Below, piece after piece: positions 7,776 through 16,516 of a stretch of DNA of 64,000 nucleotides. The translations under genes were made by a program, and so were the position numbers. This stretch comes from a bacterium (lineage in GTDB: Bacteria > UBA8248), in assembly GCA_022828125.1 (NCBI GenBank), contig JAJEJD010000020.1, positions 1 through 64,000 on the forward strand, read 5' to 3'. Numbering within the stretch: the stretch's first letter is position 1; each line of letters opens with the position of its first letter. The notes beneath the pieces were generated by a model that saw only the letters and a list, made by a program, of their open reading frames with translations, had not been told where the DNA came from and made no database searches.

Positions 7776-8586
7776 CGAGGCGGCCCCAGTGAAAAAGCCG
7801 CCATCGAGGCAGTGGAGAAGGTTCGTCAGGGGCGGCGGTATCGAACTCATGCTCCTCATCGCGGGTATTCTCGTCCTGTGGAGCGTTATCTCCGAGAACA
7901 TCCCCAACCCGAGCCGATACCTCCCCTCGCCCGTCTCGGTCGTCCTGTCTTCCTACGACGTCATCTGGAAGGGTCTGTTGCCGAACTACATCGGCCAGAC
8001 GCTGTGGCGGCTCGTCATCGGCAGCGCCATCGGCCTGCTGCTCGGCATCCCCTTCGGCATCGCCCTGGGGCTGAACCGCACCGTCTCGGACATGTTCTAT
8101 CCCATCATGAACTTCTTTCAGTCCATATCGGGCATCGCCATCCTCCCCATCATCGTCGTCTGGTGGGGCAACAGCGAGAAGACGGTCTTCGTCGTCATCC
8201 TCTACACCTGCTTTTTCCCCATCGCCTTCAACGTCCTGACGGGTGTGCGCAGCACCCCGATGATCCTGGTGAACGCCCTGCGCACGCTCGGCGCCTCGCG
8301 GCTGAGGATCGTGAAGGACGTGTTGATCCCGAGCGCCATGCCCCACATCGCCACAGGGGCGCGGCTTGGCATCGGCTACGCCTGGCGGGCCGTCATCGCG
8401 GGCGAGATGCTCGCGGGCAGGCGCGGCCTGGGGTGGATGATCTTCACCTCACAGGACGCGGACCTCACCGCCCAGGTCATCCTCGGCATGGTGATGATCG
8501 GCGTCATCTGGATCATGATCGACCGCTTCGCCCTGCGCCCCATCGAGGCGGACACCATTCAGCGTTGGGGGCTCGTCCAGCGATGA
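7762..8586 (+). CDS. ABC transporter permease, SsuC/TauC type (first of two)
   Basis: This 274-aa inner-membrane protein has about six membrane spans: an N-terminal span at ELMLLIAGILVLWSVI, a pair around LWRLVIGSAIGLLLGIPFGI, and the rest in the C-terminal half. The EAA-type coupling loop is VNALRTLGASRLRIVKDVLI, followed by P-x-A-x-P-H. The ATG at 7762 lies inside the end of the ATPase gene; upstream in-frame starts would only add unconserved sequence. Its TGA stop overlaps the ATG of the second permease (ATGA, 8583-8586). Two permeases instead of a homodimer imply a heterodimeric channel. Confidence 0.9.
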   Translation: MTRSSEAAPVKKPPSRQWRRFVRGGGIELMLLIAGILVLWSVISENIPNPSRYLPSPVSVVLSSYDVIWKGLLPNYIGQTLWRLVIGSAIGLLLGIPFGIALGLNRTVSDMFYPIMNFFQSISGIAILPIIVVWWGNSEKTVFVVILYTCFFPIAFNVLTGVRSTPMILVNALRTLGASRLRIVKDVLIPSAMPHIATGARLGIGYAWRAVIAGEMLAGRRGLGWMIFTSQDADLTAQVILGMVMIGVIWIMIDRFALRPIEADTIQRWGLVQR

Positions 8587-9443
8587 GCGTACTCCAGGCG
8601 GCGTCCATCGGCTTACAAAAACGCTTCGGCCGCCAGCGGCTGCGGAAGATACTGCTGGGGAGCATCCCCTTCGCCGTCTTGCTCGTCATGTGGCAGATGA
8701 ACACCTCGATGGAATGGCTCCCGCCGGTGTACATTCCGCCCATCGGAACCATCTGGGAGGCAATTTACACGCTTTCGGAAGGCTGCGCGGGCGCGGGCGC
8801 CGTGCTCTCGATGCAGTACGAATGCCTGTTCACGAACCACATCCTCTCGAGCCTGGGCCGGGTGGGCCTGAGCCTCGTCATCGGCATTCCCTCGGGCATC
8901 GCCCTGGGCGTACTGGCGGGCATGAGCCGCCGCTTCGCCCACGCGCTGGAGCCCATCGGCGTATTCGCCAACGCCATATCGGGCATCGCCTGGGTGCCGC
9001 TCGCCATCGTATGGTTCGGCACCGGCTGGCTGACGACGCTCTTCATCCTGCTGAACACCGTGTTCTGGCTCATCTTCTTCAACACGCTCCTGGGCGTGCG
9101 GGGCGTGCCGAGGGTGTATGAAAACTCCGTCATGACGATGGGCGGTAACAGATGGGCCATCATCACCCAGGTCTATATCCCCGGTGCGCTGCCCAGCATC
9201 GTCACGGGCGTGCGCATGAGCATGGGCTTCGGCTGGCGCGCACTCATCGCCGCGGAGATGATCGGCGGCGACAGCGGCCTGGGTTTCATGATCTTCGTCT
9301 CCGCAGCCGAGTACAAAATCGAGGAAGTGTTCCTGGGCGTGCTCGTCATCGCCATCATGTGGATGATCACGGACAGGCTGCTCCTCATCCCGCTGGAGAG
9401 ATGGACCATCCAGCGCTGGGGCATGGTCTGGAGGCCTGACTAA
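8583..9443 (+). CDS. ABC transporter permease, SsuC/TauC type (second of two)
   Basis: This 286-aa permease is a paralogue of the gene before it. After an N-terminal span (FAVLLVMWQMNTSMEWLPPV) there is a periplasmic insert of about 35 residues (about residues 50-85, with two Cys) that the first permease lacks. The coupling loop is YENSVMTMGGNRWAIITQVY and is followed by PGALPSIVTGVRMSMGFGWR. The start ATG overlaps the previous stop as ATGA, so the two permeases are translationally coupled and probably pair in one complex. The small membrane protein that follows starts 2 nt after this stop. Confidence 0.9.
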   Translation: MSVLQAASIGLQKRFGRQRLRKILLGSIPFAVLLVMWQMNTSMEWLPPVYIPPIGTIWEAIYTLSEGCAGAGAVLSMQYECLFTNHILSSLGRVGLSLVIGIPSGIALGVLAGMSRRFAHALEPIGVFANAISGIAWVPLAIVWFGTGWLTTLFILLNTVFWLIFFNTLLGVRGVPRVYENSVMTMGGNRWAIITQVYIPGALPSIVTGVRMSMGFGWRALIAAEMIGGDSGLGFMIFVSAAEYKIEEVFLGVLVIAIMWMITDRLLLIPLERWTIQRWGMVWRPD

Positions 9444-9445
9444 AA

Positions 9446-9811
9446 ATGGACGCTTCGACACCCACTCCCAGGAGCGACCAGAGCGAGCGCCGCTGGACGC
9501 AGCACCCCACCGTGCGTTTCCTGGCCGCCACGGCGCTTCTGTTCGGTCTCTATTACGGATACGGATACGCGACGGCGCCCTCGCGCTTGACACCTGCGCT
9601 CAAGGCGCACCTGGCGACGGGACCCGAGAGGCTCGCCCTGCTCGTCACGGCGAAGTTCCCGCCCGAGGAGTTTCACATCCGCATCTACCAGAACCTCGGC
9701 AGCATGCGCGGCGTCAAGGGCTCCACGGCCGAACTCGTCTCCGTCACGCCCTCAGGCCTGAGCACGCTCTCGCAGTACTACTGGATTGAGAAGATTGATT
9801 TGAAGAAGTGA
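9446..9811 (+). CDS. Small membrane-anchored protein of unknown function at the end of the ABC operon
   Basis: I do not recognise this 121-aa protein. It has a polar N-terminus (about 25 residues), one membrane span (FLAATALLFGLYYGYGYATA, about residues 28-47), then a soluble domain of about 70 residues ending in LSTLSQYYWIEKIDLKK. It begins 2 nt after the second permease stop and so is part of the transporter operon. The topology fits an inner-membrane protein with a periplasmic domain, possibly an accessory of the importer. Coding is supported by tight spacing and the GC-rich third positions shared with its neighbours. Confidence 0.6.
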   Translation: MDASTPTPRSDQSERRWTQHPTVRFLAATALLFGLYYGYGYATAPSRLTPALKAHLATGPERLALLVTAKFPPEEFHIRIYQNLGSMRGVKGSTAELVSVTPSGLSTLSQYYWIEKIDLKK

Positions 9812-9858
9812 CGGCGGAGAAGGCGCACTCTACACGCATAAAACCTGGACTCCGACCC

Positions 9859-10284
9859 CTACACCTCCCTCGGGTGCAGCTCTTCGTACTTGCCGTGATC
9901 CGTGTCGATGTCCGCCATGTGACGGAAAATTTCCTCATACCCCGGCGGTGAGAACATCCAGAGGAGTTTCAGGGGAACGTCGCCGGTGTTTTTCAGGCCG
10001 TGCTCCACGCCCACGGGCAAAAAAGCGGTCATGCCCGCCTTGACCTGGTAGACCTCGCCGTCCACCTCCACCTCGGCTTCGCCCTCGTGGAAGAAGAGGA
10101 TTTCTTCTTCTTTCTCATGCAGATGGACAGGGATGCCGCCGCCGACGGGGATGTCCTGATTCCCCATGCTGAGCATCCGGGAGTTCGTGTTCCGGGGGTC
10201 GATGAGGATGCGCCACCCCCGCGGCAGTTCTATATCGACCATCTCTATCTTTTCGCCGTCGTCCCAATCGAACACGTATGTCAT
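9859..10284 (-). CDS. Cupin-domain protein
   Basis: This 141-aa single-domain cupin has motif 1 as PVHLHEKEEEILFFHEGEAEV (about residues 52-72), giving the two His and one Glu that bind a metal. Motif 2 is around PVGVEHGLKNTGDVPLKLLW, giving the third His. The fold suits a small metal-dependent isomerase or dioxygenase, or a binding protein; the function is not predictable. The ATG has GGGGAGGG upstream. It lies 58 nt downstream of the luciferase-like monooxygenase on the same strand and is probably in its operon. It converges with the ABC operon on the plus strand. Confidence 0.8.
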   Translation of the reverse strand: MTYVFDWDDGEKIEMVDIELPRGWRILIDPRNTNSRMLSMGNQDIPVGGGIPVHLHEKEEEILFFHEGEAEVEVDGEVYQVKAGMTAFLPVGVEHGLKNTGDVPLKLLWMFSPPGYEEIFRHMADIDTDHGKYEELHPREV

Positions 10285-10342
10285 GCGGATACCCTCCCCG
10301 GCCTGCGCTCGCGAGGGGTGGCCGCACCGGGTGAGCGGCGCG

Positions 10343-11380
10343 TCAGGCCATCGCGGGCGCGACCTCAGTGGCGAATCTTTCCAGAAGTTTAAGAGAATCC
10401 TCGTGCTTCATGCCGTCGCCGTAAACGCCGAGAATCACGTGGTTCAGCCCGAAATCATCCCTCAAACGATAAAGCTCCTGAATGTTCTCCTCGACCGAGC
10501 CAATGACGCCTCCTCCGTTCAGGAACTCGCGCACGTCGAGCTTGTAGCTCCAGTTTCGCTGGAGGTGCCTTCCCTCCTCGTCGGTGAACTCCACCTCGTT
10601 CACCCTGGCGCGGTATTCGAGATAAGAGGAAAGCCCCCGCTCGAAGGTTTTGAGGTAATCAGCCTGCTGATCGTCCTCGCAGACGTAGAAGCGGTGCGTC
10701 ATGGTGTAGTCGATATCGGACAGGTCGCCTCCCGCCGCCGCCACGGCTTCCTCGTAGAGCTTCATCTTGTCGCGGTAGACCTTGGGTCCTTTGAAGCCGG
10801 CCGAGGCCATGATCTTGAAGCCGTTCTCGCCTGCGTAGGTATAGGTCTCGGGGCTCGTGCCCGCGAGCCAGATGGGCGGCCTCGGCTTCTGGAGGGGCTT
10901 GGGGAAGATTTCAACGTCTTTGCACTGGTAGAACTCGCCCTCGAAGGTCACCTGCTCGCCTTCCAGGAGCCTCGATACGATCTCCATGCCTTCTATAAGC
11001 CGCTTTCTGCTCTCGGAAGGCTTTGCGCCGAACGTCTTGAACTCCTTGGGCTGGGAACCCCGGCCCACGCCGAGTTCGAGCCGCCCGCCGCTCAACAGAT
11101 CGACCACCGCCGCCTGCTCGGCGAGACGCACCGGGTTGTGGAAGGGCATGATGGATATCGCCGTGCCGAGGCGGATGTTCTTCGTTTTCTGTGCCAGCGC
11201 GGCGCACCACAGCAAGGGATCGGGACACATGCCCACTTTGGAGAAATGGTGCTCCGCGAACCAGGCGCAGTGGTAGCCCAAATCATCCGCCGCCTTGCAC
11301 TGCTCCATCACCTTCCGGTAGGCGTCGGCTTCGGTCTCATCCCCCTCGGGGCATACCACGTAAAAAATCGAAAATTTCAT
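10343..11380 (-). CDS. LLM-class flavin-dependent oxidoreductase (luciferase-like monooxygenase)
   Basis: This 345-aa TIM-barrel protein belongs to the bacterial luciferase-like family, which uses reduced FMN or F420. The family pattern is visible: a CAWFAEHHF motif (about residues 38-46), LGTAISIMPFHNPVRLAEQ (about 72-90), and VDLLSGGRLELGVGRGSQP (about 94-112). IWLAGTSPETYTYAGENG is around residues 175-192. Length and motif spacing are normal for the group. It would oxygenate an organic substrate; neighbouring SDR and cupin genes suggest a catabolic role. The ATG at 11380 has a GAGG sequence just upstream. Confidence 0.87.
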   Translation of the reverse strand: MKFSIFYVVCPEGDETEADAYRKVMEQCKAADDLGYHCAWFAEHHFSKVGMCPDPLLWCAALAQKTKNIRLGTAISIMPFHNPVRLAEQAAVVDLLSGGRLELGVGRGSQPKEFKTFGAKPSESRKRLIEGMEIVSRLLEGEQVTFEGEFYQCKDVEIFPKPLQKPRPPIWLAGTSPETYTYAGENGFKIMASAGFKGPKVYRDKMKLYEEAVAAAGGDLSDIDYTMTHRFYVCEDDQQADYLKTFERGLSSYLEYRARVNEVEFTDEEGRHLQRNWSYKLDVREFLNGGGVIGSVEENIQELYRLRDDFGLNHVILGVYGDGMKHEDSLKLLERFATEVAPAMA

Positions 11381-11569
11381 GCTGCCTCAACCTTTGTCTT
11401 CTCCTGCAACTCGTGCGCAAACCATTTTTCTACCTCCCCCCTTGGGCGGTTCTCACTGAAGGGAACCAATAAATTACCATCTTCTTCGCAGACTGAGAAG
11501 CGCTCCGGCCCTGCGAGACAATTTTCCCCGCCTGGGCTAGGATGCGGCGTCACCCAAAGGAGGAAGCAC

Positions 11570-12319
11570 ATGCGTTTCGAGAACAAAACCATCATCGTCA
11601 CGGGCGCAGGCGCAGGCATCGGCCAGGCGAGCGCAATCAGGTTGGCGAGCGAGGGCGCGCACGTCGTCTGCATGGACATCGCCGAATCGCGCGAGGAAAC
11701 GGCGAGGCTTATCCGCGAAGACGACATCGGCGATGCGAGCGCCGTGGCCTACGACGCGCTCGACTCGGAGAACGTGAAAAAGGTTTTCGAGGATACGATT
11801 TCAGCGCACGGGCGCATCGACGGCCTCATTAACTGCGTCGGCGCGGGACTTCCCCGCTCGGCGCTGGAAATCGACGAAGAAGCCTTCGACAAGATGTTCG
11901 ACATGAACGTGAAGACCACCTACCGGGCCTGCTGGGCGGTGCTGCCCCATATGAAGGAGCAAAAAGGCGGCAAAATCGTCAATTTCTCCTCCGTCGCGGG
12001 CCGCTCGGCCAGCGTTCTCCAGGGGCCGCACTATTCGAGTTCCAAGGCCGCCGTCATCGGCCTCACGCGGCACCTGGCGCGAGAGTTCGGCCCGGACAAC
12101 ATCAACGTGAACGCCGTCGCACCGGGCGTCATCGGAACCGGGCGCATCCTCGCGCAGATGAGCGATGAGCAACGAAAAAAGACTGAAGCCGCCACGCCCC
12201 TGGGGCGCATCGGCGCGCCTGAGGACATCGCGGGCGTCGTCGCCTTCCTCGCCTCAGAAGACGCGCGCCACGTCACCGGCGTCACCATCGACGTGAACGG
12301 TGGGTTCTTTCTGGCCTAG
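11570..12319 (+). CDS. SDR-family oxidoreductase
   Basis: This 249-aa classical short-chain dehydrogenase has the glycine motif TGAGAGIGQASAIRL (about residues 11-25), an acidic MDIAES after beta-2 that favours NAD(H), NCVGAGLPR in place of NNAG, and the catalytic Ser in NFSSVAGRSA with Tyr/Lys in YSSSKAAVIGL. It ends in VTIDVNGGFFLA. The ATG at 11570 has AAAGGAGG upstream; a much longer open frame extends upstream (to 10166) antisense to the luciferase-like gene and is not coding. The substrate is unknown. Confidence 0.9.
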   Translation: MRFENKTIIVTGAGAGIGQASAIRLASEGAHVVCMDIAESREETARLIREDDIGDASAVAYDALDSENVKKVFEDTISAHGRIDGLINCVGAGLPRSALEIDEEAFDKMFDMNVKTTYRACWAVLPHMKEQKGGKIVNFSSVAGRSASVLQGPHYSSSKAAVIGLTRHLAREFGPDNINVNAVAPGVIGTGRILAQMSDEQRKKTEAATPLGRIGAPEDIAGVVAFLASEDARHVTGVTIDVNGGFFLA

Positions 12320-12346
12320 TCGGTAAAGATTTTCTCAAGCGGCATA

Positions 12347-12416
12347 GGGGGTTGTAAAAGCCCCCAGAGAAGGGGGGACAGGGGGGTTCCGTAGGGGCGG
12401 ACCTATGTGTCCGCCC
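12347..12416. repeat. Dispersed palindromic repeats between convergent genes
   Basis: GGGGG (12347-12351) pairs with CCCCC (12361-12365) across a loop containing TTGTAAAAG, which looks like a decayed copy of the CTGTTGAAAAAG element ends found elsewhere in the window. Just downstream, 12391-12416 is a copy of the GTAGGGGCGGACC...GTCCGCCC palindrome that recurs, with one base changed, at 51787-51812 and inverted at 51865-51890. Confidence 0.6.
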
Positions 12417-12523
12417 GATCGCTCAGACGAGAACACGGAAAACGGGAGCACACACAGTCAGACATATATGTCTGACCCCTACGCCGAACCATTCCATCGG
12501 AACTTTCTCAACAACCCCAAGTC

Positions 12524-14647
12524 CTACCCCTCAGTAGACTCCGCCTCTATCGGGGCAGCGGTCACAAAATCCTTCGGCCGCATCAATTGCATGACGATAG
12601 AGACGATCATCAGTGCAAGACCCGTCGTCTTGTACCACATCCCGTTCCAGAACAGGGCCGCTCCCGCCGCGCCCATCAGGCACCGGTCGAACGTCGTCAG
12701 GATGCGCAGGAAATAGCCTTCCAGGGCCGCCGAGGTGCAGATGAAGCCCAGGGCCGCGCTCACCCATACCAGGATAACCTGATCCCAGGGCCCGTTGATG
12801 AGAATCGGCGTATAGGCCATCAGGAGCGGCACGACGTAGAGCGGCTTCGCCAGCTTGAGCGATATGAAGCCCGTGCGCATGGGGTCGCACTGCGCGACGC
12901 CCGCCGCCACGAACGCGCCCAGGGCGAAGGGCGGCGTGAGGGCCGCGTCCTGGCTCAGCCAGAGGATAATCATGTGCGCGGTGAACATCGAGAGGCCGAA
13001 GTCCATGAGCGCGGGGCCGGCGAGGATGGCGATGAGGATGTAGCTCGCCGTGATCGTCATCCCCATGCCCAGGATGTAGCTGGCGAGGGCCACCAGGGCC
13101 ACGGCCAGCCAGAGCATGTTGTTCGAATAGGAGAGTATGATGGCCGTCATCTTCTGCGCCAGATCGGGATGCGTGACGCCGGTGAGCACCAGGCCCATGA
13201 CGCCCGCCGTCGCGCCGATGACGAGTGAATTTACCGAGCCTGTGACGAACGCGTCGCCGATTTCGGACATGATGCGCCGCGCCTCCTGGTGCCGCCATGA
13301 CAGGAAGCAGCCGATCAGCACGTAGAGATACACCGCGTCGCCGCCGTAGAGGATGCTGGCGACGAAAACGGCCGCCTGCACGCCCAGCAGGTACCAGCAC
13401 TTCTGCTTGAACGTGCTCACCACCACCGAGGCGACGATGGCCCAGAAACCCGCGAAGAACGGCGAGAACTGCAGGATGAGGAGCATGATGAGCAGCACGA
13501 TGGGGAGGAGCAATATCCCGTCTTTTTTCATCACGCCCCAGAAATCGGGCAGTTCGTCCTTGGTGAGACCCTGTAGGTTGTTCTTGCTCGCGTAGTAGTG
13601 AACCGACATGAAGACGGAAAGATAATAGAGCAGCGCAGGCACGAGACTCACGAGCGCGACCTTGTAGTAGGGCGTCTCTGTCATCGCCGCGAGGATGAAG
13701 GCGGCCGACGCCATGATGGGCGGCATCAAATGGCCGCCGATGCTGGCCACCGCTTCGGTCGCCGCGGCGTAGGTGGCCCGGAAGCCCCCGCGCTTCATGA
13801 GGGGGATGGTGAAGGTTCCGGTGATGACGATGTTCGCCGCCCCGCTGCCCACGATGGAGCCGACGAGGCCGCTCGACACGACGGCGGCCTTCGCCGCCCC
13901 GCCCTTGAAGCGGCCTACGAGCGCGAAGGCGAGATCGACGAACACGTCTCCCACGCGCGTCGCCTGGAGCAACGCCCCGAAGATCAGGAAGATGAACACC
14001 ACCTGCGCGTAGACGCGGGTGATGACCCCGTAGATGCCCGATTGGCTGTAGAGATAGCCCATCACGTAGCCGAACTCCGCGCCCTTGTGCGACAAGAGAC
14101 CGGGGAAGACCGGCCCCGCCCAGTCGTAGAACAGGAATACGATGGCGACGATGGGCAAGACGAGACCGAGCACGCGGCGGCACGTCTCCCAGACGAGGCA
14201 TGCGGCGGCGAAGCCGAACACCACGTCGTTCCACTCCACGATGCCCGCCCGGTTGCCGCGGTCGTCGTAGAAATACATGAACTCGCACATCACGACGAAA
14301 CTGAGCACGCACCAGAGCACGTCAAAGCCAGATGGCCTGTCTTTCGGCGAATTCTCCCTGCAGGGATAGAGCATAAAGGTGAGGACGGATGTAAGGCAGA
14401 TGAATATGGGCAGGGAGAACTGTTCCCCGTAATACGGGATGTAGGGAAATTCGAGCAGCGCAAGTTTCATGCTTCTGGGGCCGAAGACGGTGAAGCTCCC
14501 GTTTACGGCGCCGAAGAGAAAATATGCGGCGAATATGAAGCCCACCACGCGCAGCGCCCAGAGAGAGTGGCCGCTCAGCGTCCTCGTCTTGGCGAGGCCC
14601 GCCCCGAGGAAACTACCGATTTTTTCCAGGACACTGCGAAAACTCAA
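12524..14647 (-). CDS. TRAP transporter fused permease (DctQM), TAXI-associated
   Basis: This 707-aa polytopic inner-membrane protein fuses the small (4-span, DctQ-like) and large (12-span, DctM-like) TRAP subunits, as usual for TAXI-type transporters. DctQ-like spans fill about residues 28-160. The large subunit includes GSIVGSGAANIVITGTFTIP (about residues 262-281), LMPPIMASAAFILAA (about 303-317), and SQDAALTPPFALGAFVAAGV near 560-580. It uses an ion gradient to import a substrate delivered by the TAXI protein encoded just upstream. Translation probably begins at TTG 14647 behind GGGGGA. The gene closes the long minus-strand catabolic cluster. Confidence 0.9.
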   Translation of the reverse strand: MSFRSVLEKIGSFLGAGLAKTRTLSGHSLWALRVVGFIFAAYFLFGAVNGSFTVFGPRSMKLALLEFPYIPYYGEQFSLPIFICLTSVLTFMLYPCRENSPKDRPSGFDVLWCVLSFVVMCEFMYFYDDRGNRAGIVEWNDVVFGFAAACLVWETCRRVLGLVLPIVAIVFLFYDWAGPVFPGLLSHKGAEFGYVMGYLYSQSGIYGVITRVYAQVVFIFLIFGALLQATRVGDVFVDLAFALVGRFKGGAAKAAVVSSGLVGSIVGSGAANIVITGTFTIPLMKRGGFRATYAAATEAVASIGGHLMPPIMASAAFILAAMTETPYYKVALVSLVPALLYYLSVFMSVHYYASKNNLQGLTKDELPDFWGVMKKDGILLLPIVLLIMLLILQFSPFFAGFWAIVASVVVSTFKQKCWYLLGVQAAVFVASILYGGDAVYLYVLIGCFLSWRHQEARRIMSEIGDAFVTGSVNSLVIGATAGVMGLVLTGVTHPDLAQKMTAIILSYSNNMLWLAVALVALASYILGMGMTITASYILIAILAGPALMDFGLSMFTAHMIILWLSQDAALTPPFALGAFVAAGVAQCDPMRTGFISLKLAKPLYVVPLLMAYTPILINGPWDQVILVWVSAALGFICTSAALEGYFLRILTTFDRCLMGAAGAALFWNGMWYKTTGLALMIVSIVMQLMRPKDFVTAAPIEAESTEG

Positions 14648-14722
14648 TATATGTTCCCCCGAGGGAAGTACTACGTTTCCGACGAAGCTTCCTCAACAAC
14701 AACGGATGCTTCGCTTGAACAT

Positions 14723-14756
14723 ACCGGCCGGGAGGAGAGCAAGCCTCCCGGCCGGT
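14723..14756 (-). promoter_or_regulatory. Intercistronic hairpin between TAXI binding protein and TRAP permease
   Basis: ACCGGCCGGGAGG (14723-14735) and CCTCCCGGCCGGT (14744-14756) form a perfect 13-bp stem with an 8-nt loop. It lies 21 nt after the binding-protein stop on the minus-strand message and before the permease. No U-run follows directly. As in the ABC operon, it probably protects the binding-protein mRNA or partly ends transcription so that less permease is made. Confidence 0.7.
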
Positions 14757-14777
14757 GAAGACGCCTGGTTCTTTTTA

Positions 14778-15755
14778 CTAATTCGGCAGTTTGTAGCCGA
14801 CTTCTTTCCAGTAACGCTCCGCGCCCGGATGCGCTTTCAGGTTGATCGCGGCCATTCCTTTCAGGTCCGGGGCCGTCACGAAGCCCGAAGCCCAGCCCTT
14901 GTGCACCTTGAGCAGGAACTCGCGGCCCTTCTTCGAGAAGTTGATGCGCGCCACTTCATACACCACGTCGTTGGGCACGTTGCAGCCCACGATGGTCCAC
15001 GCGGCGTAGCCGATGGTGGGCACCGGCTTGTCGACGCCGTTGTAGGCATTCTTGACGATGGTGGTATTGAAATAGGCCGCGTTCGACTTGAGGAGGCCCT
15101 CGCCCACTTTTCCGTCCACAGGTACGAGGGTGATGGGCAGAGAGGTCGCCAGCTTCAGGACGGCCGGAGAGGGAACCGGGTTCGGGATGGTGAATGCGTC
15201 AAGGCGGCCGTCTTTGACGGCATCGGCCGCCACGTTCCAGTTCAGGTTCTCCTCACGCACCTTGATGCCGGCGAGCGCCACGATGGTTCGCGTCATGAAG
15301 TGCGTGCTGCTGCCCCGGCGCGCGAAGCTGACGCGCTTGCCGTTCAGGTCGGCGACCGTCTTGATGCCCGAGTCCTTCCGAACGGCGATGTGGAACTGCG
15401 AAACCGTGCCGGGTCCGAAGCCGCACACGTTCTTGTAGGGCTTCTTGAACATCTTCTTGCCCTTGAGCGCCAAATCCACGAGCGTGGCGACGCCCAGAGC
15501 GAACTCGGCCTTGCCGTTTTCGACCAGACGAATGTCTTCCACCGCGCCGCGCGTGGTGAGGTTGTTCATCTCGACGGTCTTCGATTCCTTGGACACCAAT
15601 GCCGCGAGGCCGCCCCAAATCACGTAGGCGGCGGCGCCGGGTCCGGCGCTGGCGACCGAGGTCTTGATGCGGGCGGCTTCGGCGCTCGAGAACGAGAGGC
15701 CGACCGCCAGCGTGAAGGCGACTGCTGCAACCGCAGCGTTTTTCAGGTACTTCAT
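14778..15755 (-). CDS. TAXI-family TRAP transporter solute-binding protein
   Basis: This 325-aa periplasmic protein has a signal peptide (MKYLKNAAVAAVAFTLAVGL, cleavage near EAA). Features of the TAXI family follow: GPGAAAYVIWGGLAALVSKE, the NLTTRGAVEDIRLVENGKAE segment, FALGVATLVDLALKG, and LNGKRVSFARRGSSTHFMTR. The start at 15755 has an AAGGAGGAG Shine-Dalgarno sequence; the in-frame 15788 start is less likely. It captures a carboxylate-type substrate for the fused TRAP permease encoded next. Clustering with FdrA, amidase and flavoprotein genes suggests that the transported compound feeds that pathway. Confidence 0.88.
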   Translation of the reverse strand: MKYLKNAAVAAVAFTLAVGLSFSSAEAARIKTSVASAGPGAAAYVIWGGLAALVSKESKTVEMNNLTTRGAVEDIRLVENGKAEFALGVATLVDLALKGKKMFKKPYKNVCGFGPGTVSQFHIAVRKDSGIKTVADLNGKRVSFARRGSSTHFMTRTIVALAGIKVREENLNWNVAADAVKDGRLDAFTIPNPVPSPAVLKLATSLPITLVPVDGKVGEGLLKSNAAYFNTTIVKNAYNGVDKPVPTIGYAAWTIVGCNVPNDVVYEVARINFSKKGREFLLKVHKGWASGFVTAPDLKGMAAINLKAHPGAERYWKEVGYKLPN

Positions 15756-15829
15756 CTGTTTCTCCTCCTTGGTGAATAGTGGTGCCACGATATGAAACGA
15801 TTCCCGGAATGCTTACCCAAATACGAGAA

Positions 15830-16318
15830 TCAGGAACCCTCCCCTTCCTCACGAAACGTGTCAATGTCGCAATACAGCTCGATGTAGTTTCCATCCGGGT
15901 CGCAGAAATAAAAAGCGCGGTTACCGCTGCCCGCCTCGAACCCGTCTCCTTCGGGGCCATGCACCAGGGGGCCGTATTCGATCCTGACGCCGCACTCTTT
16001 CAGGTGCCGAAGCGCCTTGAGCCACTCTCCCCGGTCCGGCAACTCAAAAGCGACGTGCTGAAACCCTGGCTTGGCTTCCGCCATGGAATTGCCCGATTCG
16101 GGATACAGCCCCGGAGCATCCGCCGGGGCCTGGAAGAATACGACCTCATGATGGGTCACGTCGCATCGTAAAAACACGGAAGCCCCGCCCGGCACTTTCG
16201 CGCCCGGGCCACTCCTGCTCGTTACCTGGAAGCCCAGCACGCGGGTGTAGAAATCCTCCATCCGGTCCAGGTCTTTGGTCCAGAACCCAACGTGCCCTAT
16301 TTTCGTCGTCTTGAACAT
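15830..16318 (-). CDS. VOC-superfamily (glyoxalase/extradiol dioxygenase-like) protein
   Basis: This 162-aa protein has paired beta-alpha-beta-beta-beta modules of the vicinal-oxygen-chelate fold: IGHVGFWTKDLDRMEDFYTR at about residues 6-25 (first metal His), HHEVVFFQAPAD in the middle, GFQHVAFELPDRGEWLKALR at about 88-107 (second His), and ending YFCDPDGNYIELYCDIDTF (metal Glu in IELY). It probably acts as a metal-dependent dioxygenase, lyase or isomerase in the cluster. ATG 16318 starts at the conserved N-terminus; the longer open frame to 16471 adds nothing recognisable. It lies between amidase and TAXI genes. Confidence 0.82.
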   Translation of the reverse strand: MFKTTKIGHVGFWTKDLDRMEDFYTRVLGFQVTSRSGPGAKVPGGASVFLRCDVTHHEVVFFQAPADAPGLYPESGNSMAEAKPGFQHVAFELPDRGEWLKALRHLKECGVRIEYGPLVHGPEGDGFEAGSGNRAFYFCDPDGNYIELYCDIDTFREEGEGS

Positions 16319-16516
16319 AAAACCCGGTTCACCATCTGCAGAGGCGTTGGAGGGAAAATGAATGGAATAGTCCCGCCTTCTCGTCCTCGCAACCACCCCC
16401 TGGATTAAAATTCCCGTATGCCAAAATCTTAAACCACACCGCAGGACAAAAGCAAGAAACCTCACAGCCAAGCGGCGAAAATCAACGCCGAACTCTCCGA
16501 CTGTTGTGACAGCGCC

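Noticed and set aside
7812-8582. N-terminal extension that would fuse a long protein to the second permease
   Set aside because: It is an out-of-frame shadow of the first permease; the ATGA overlap at 8583-8586 gives a normal permease start.
10166-11569. N-terminal extension of the SDR gene at 11570-12319
   Set aside because: The extension is antisense to the luciferase-like and cupin genes; ATG 11570 has a strong Shine-Dalgarno sequence and starts the SDR fold.
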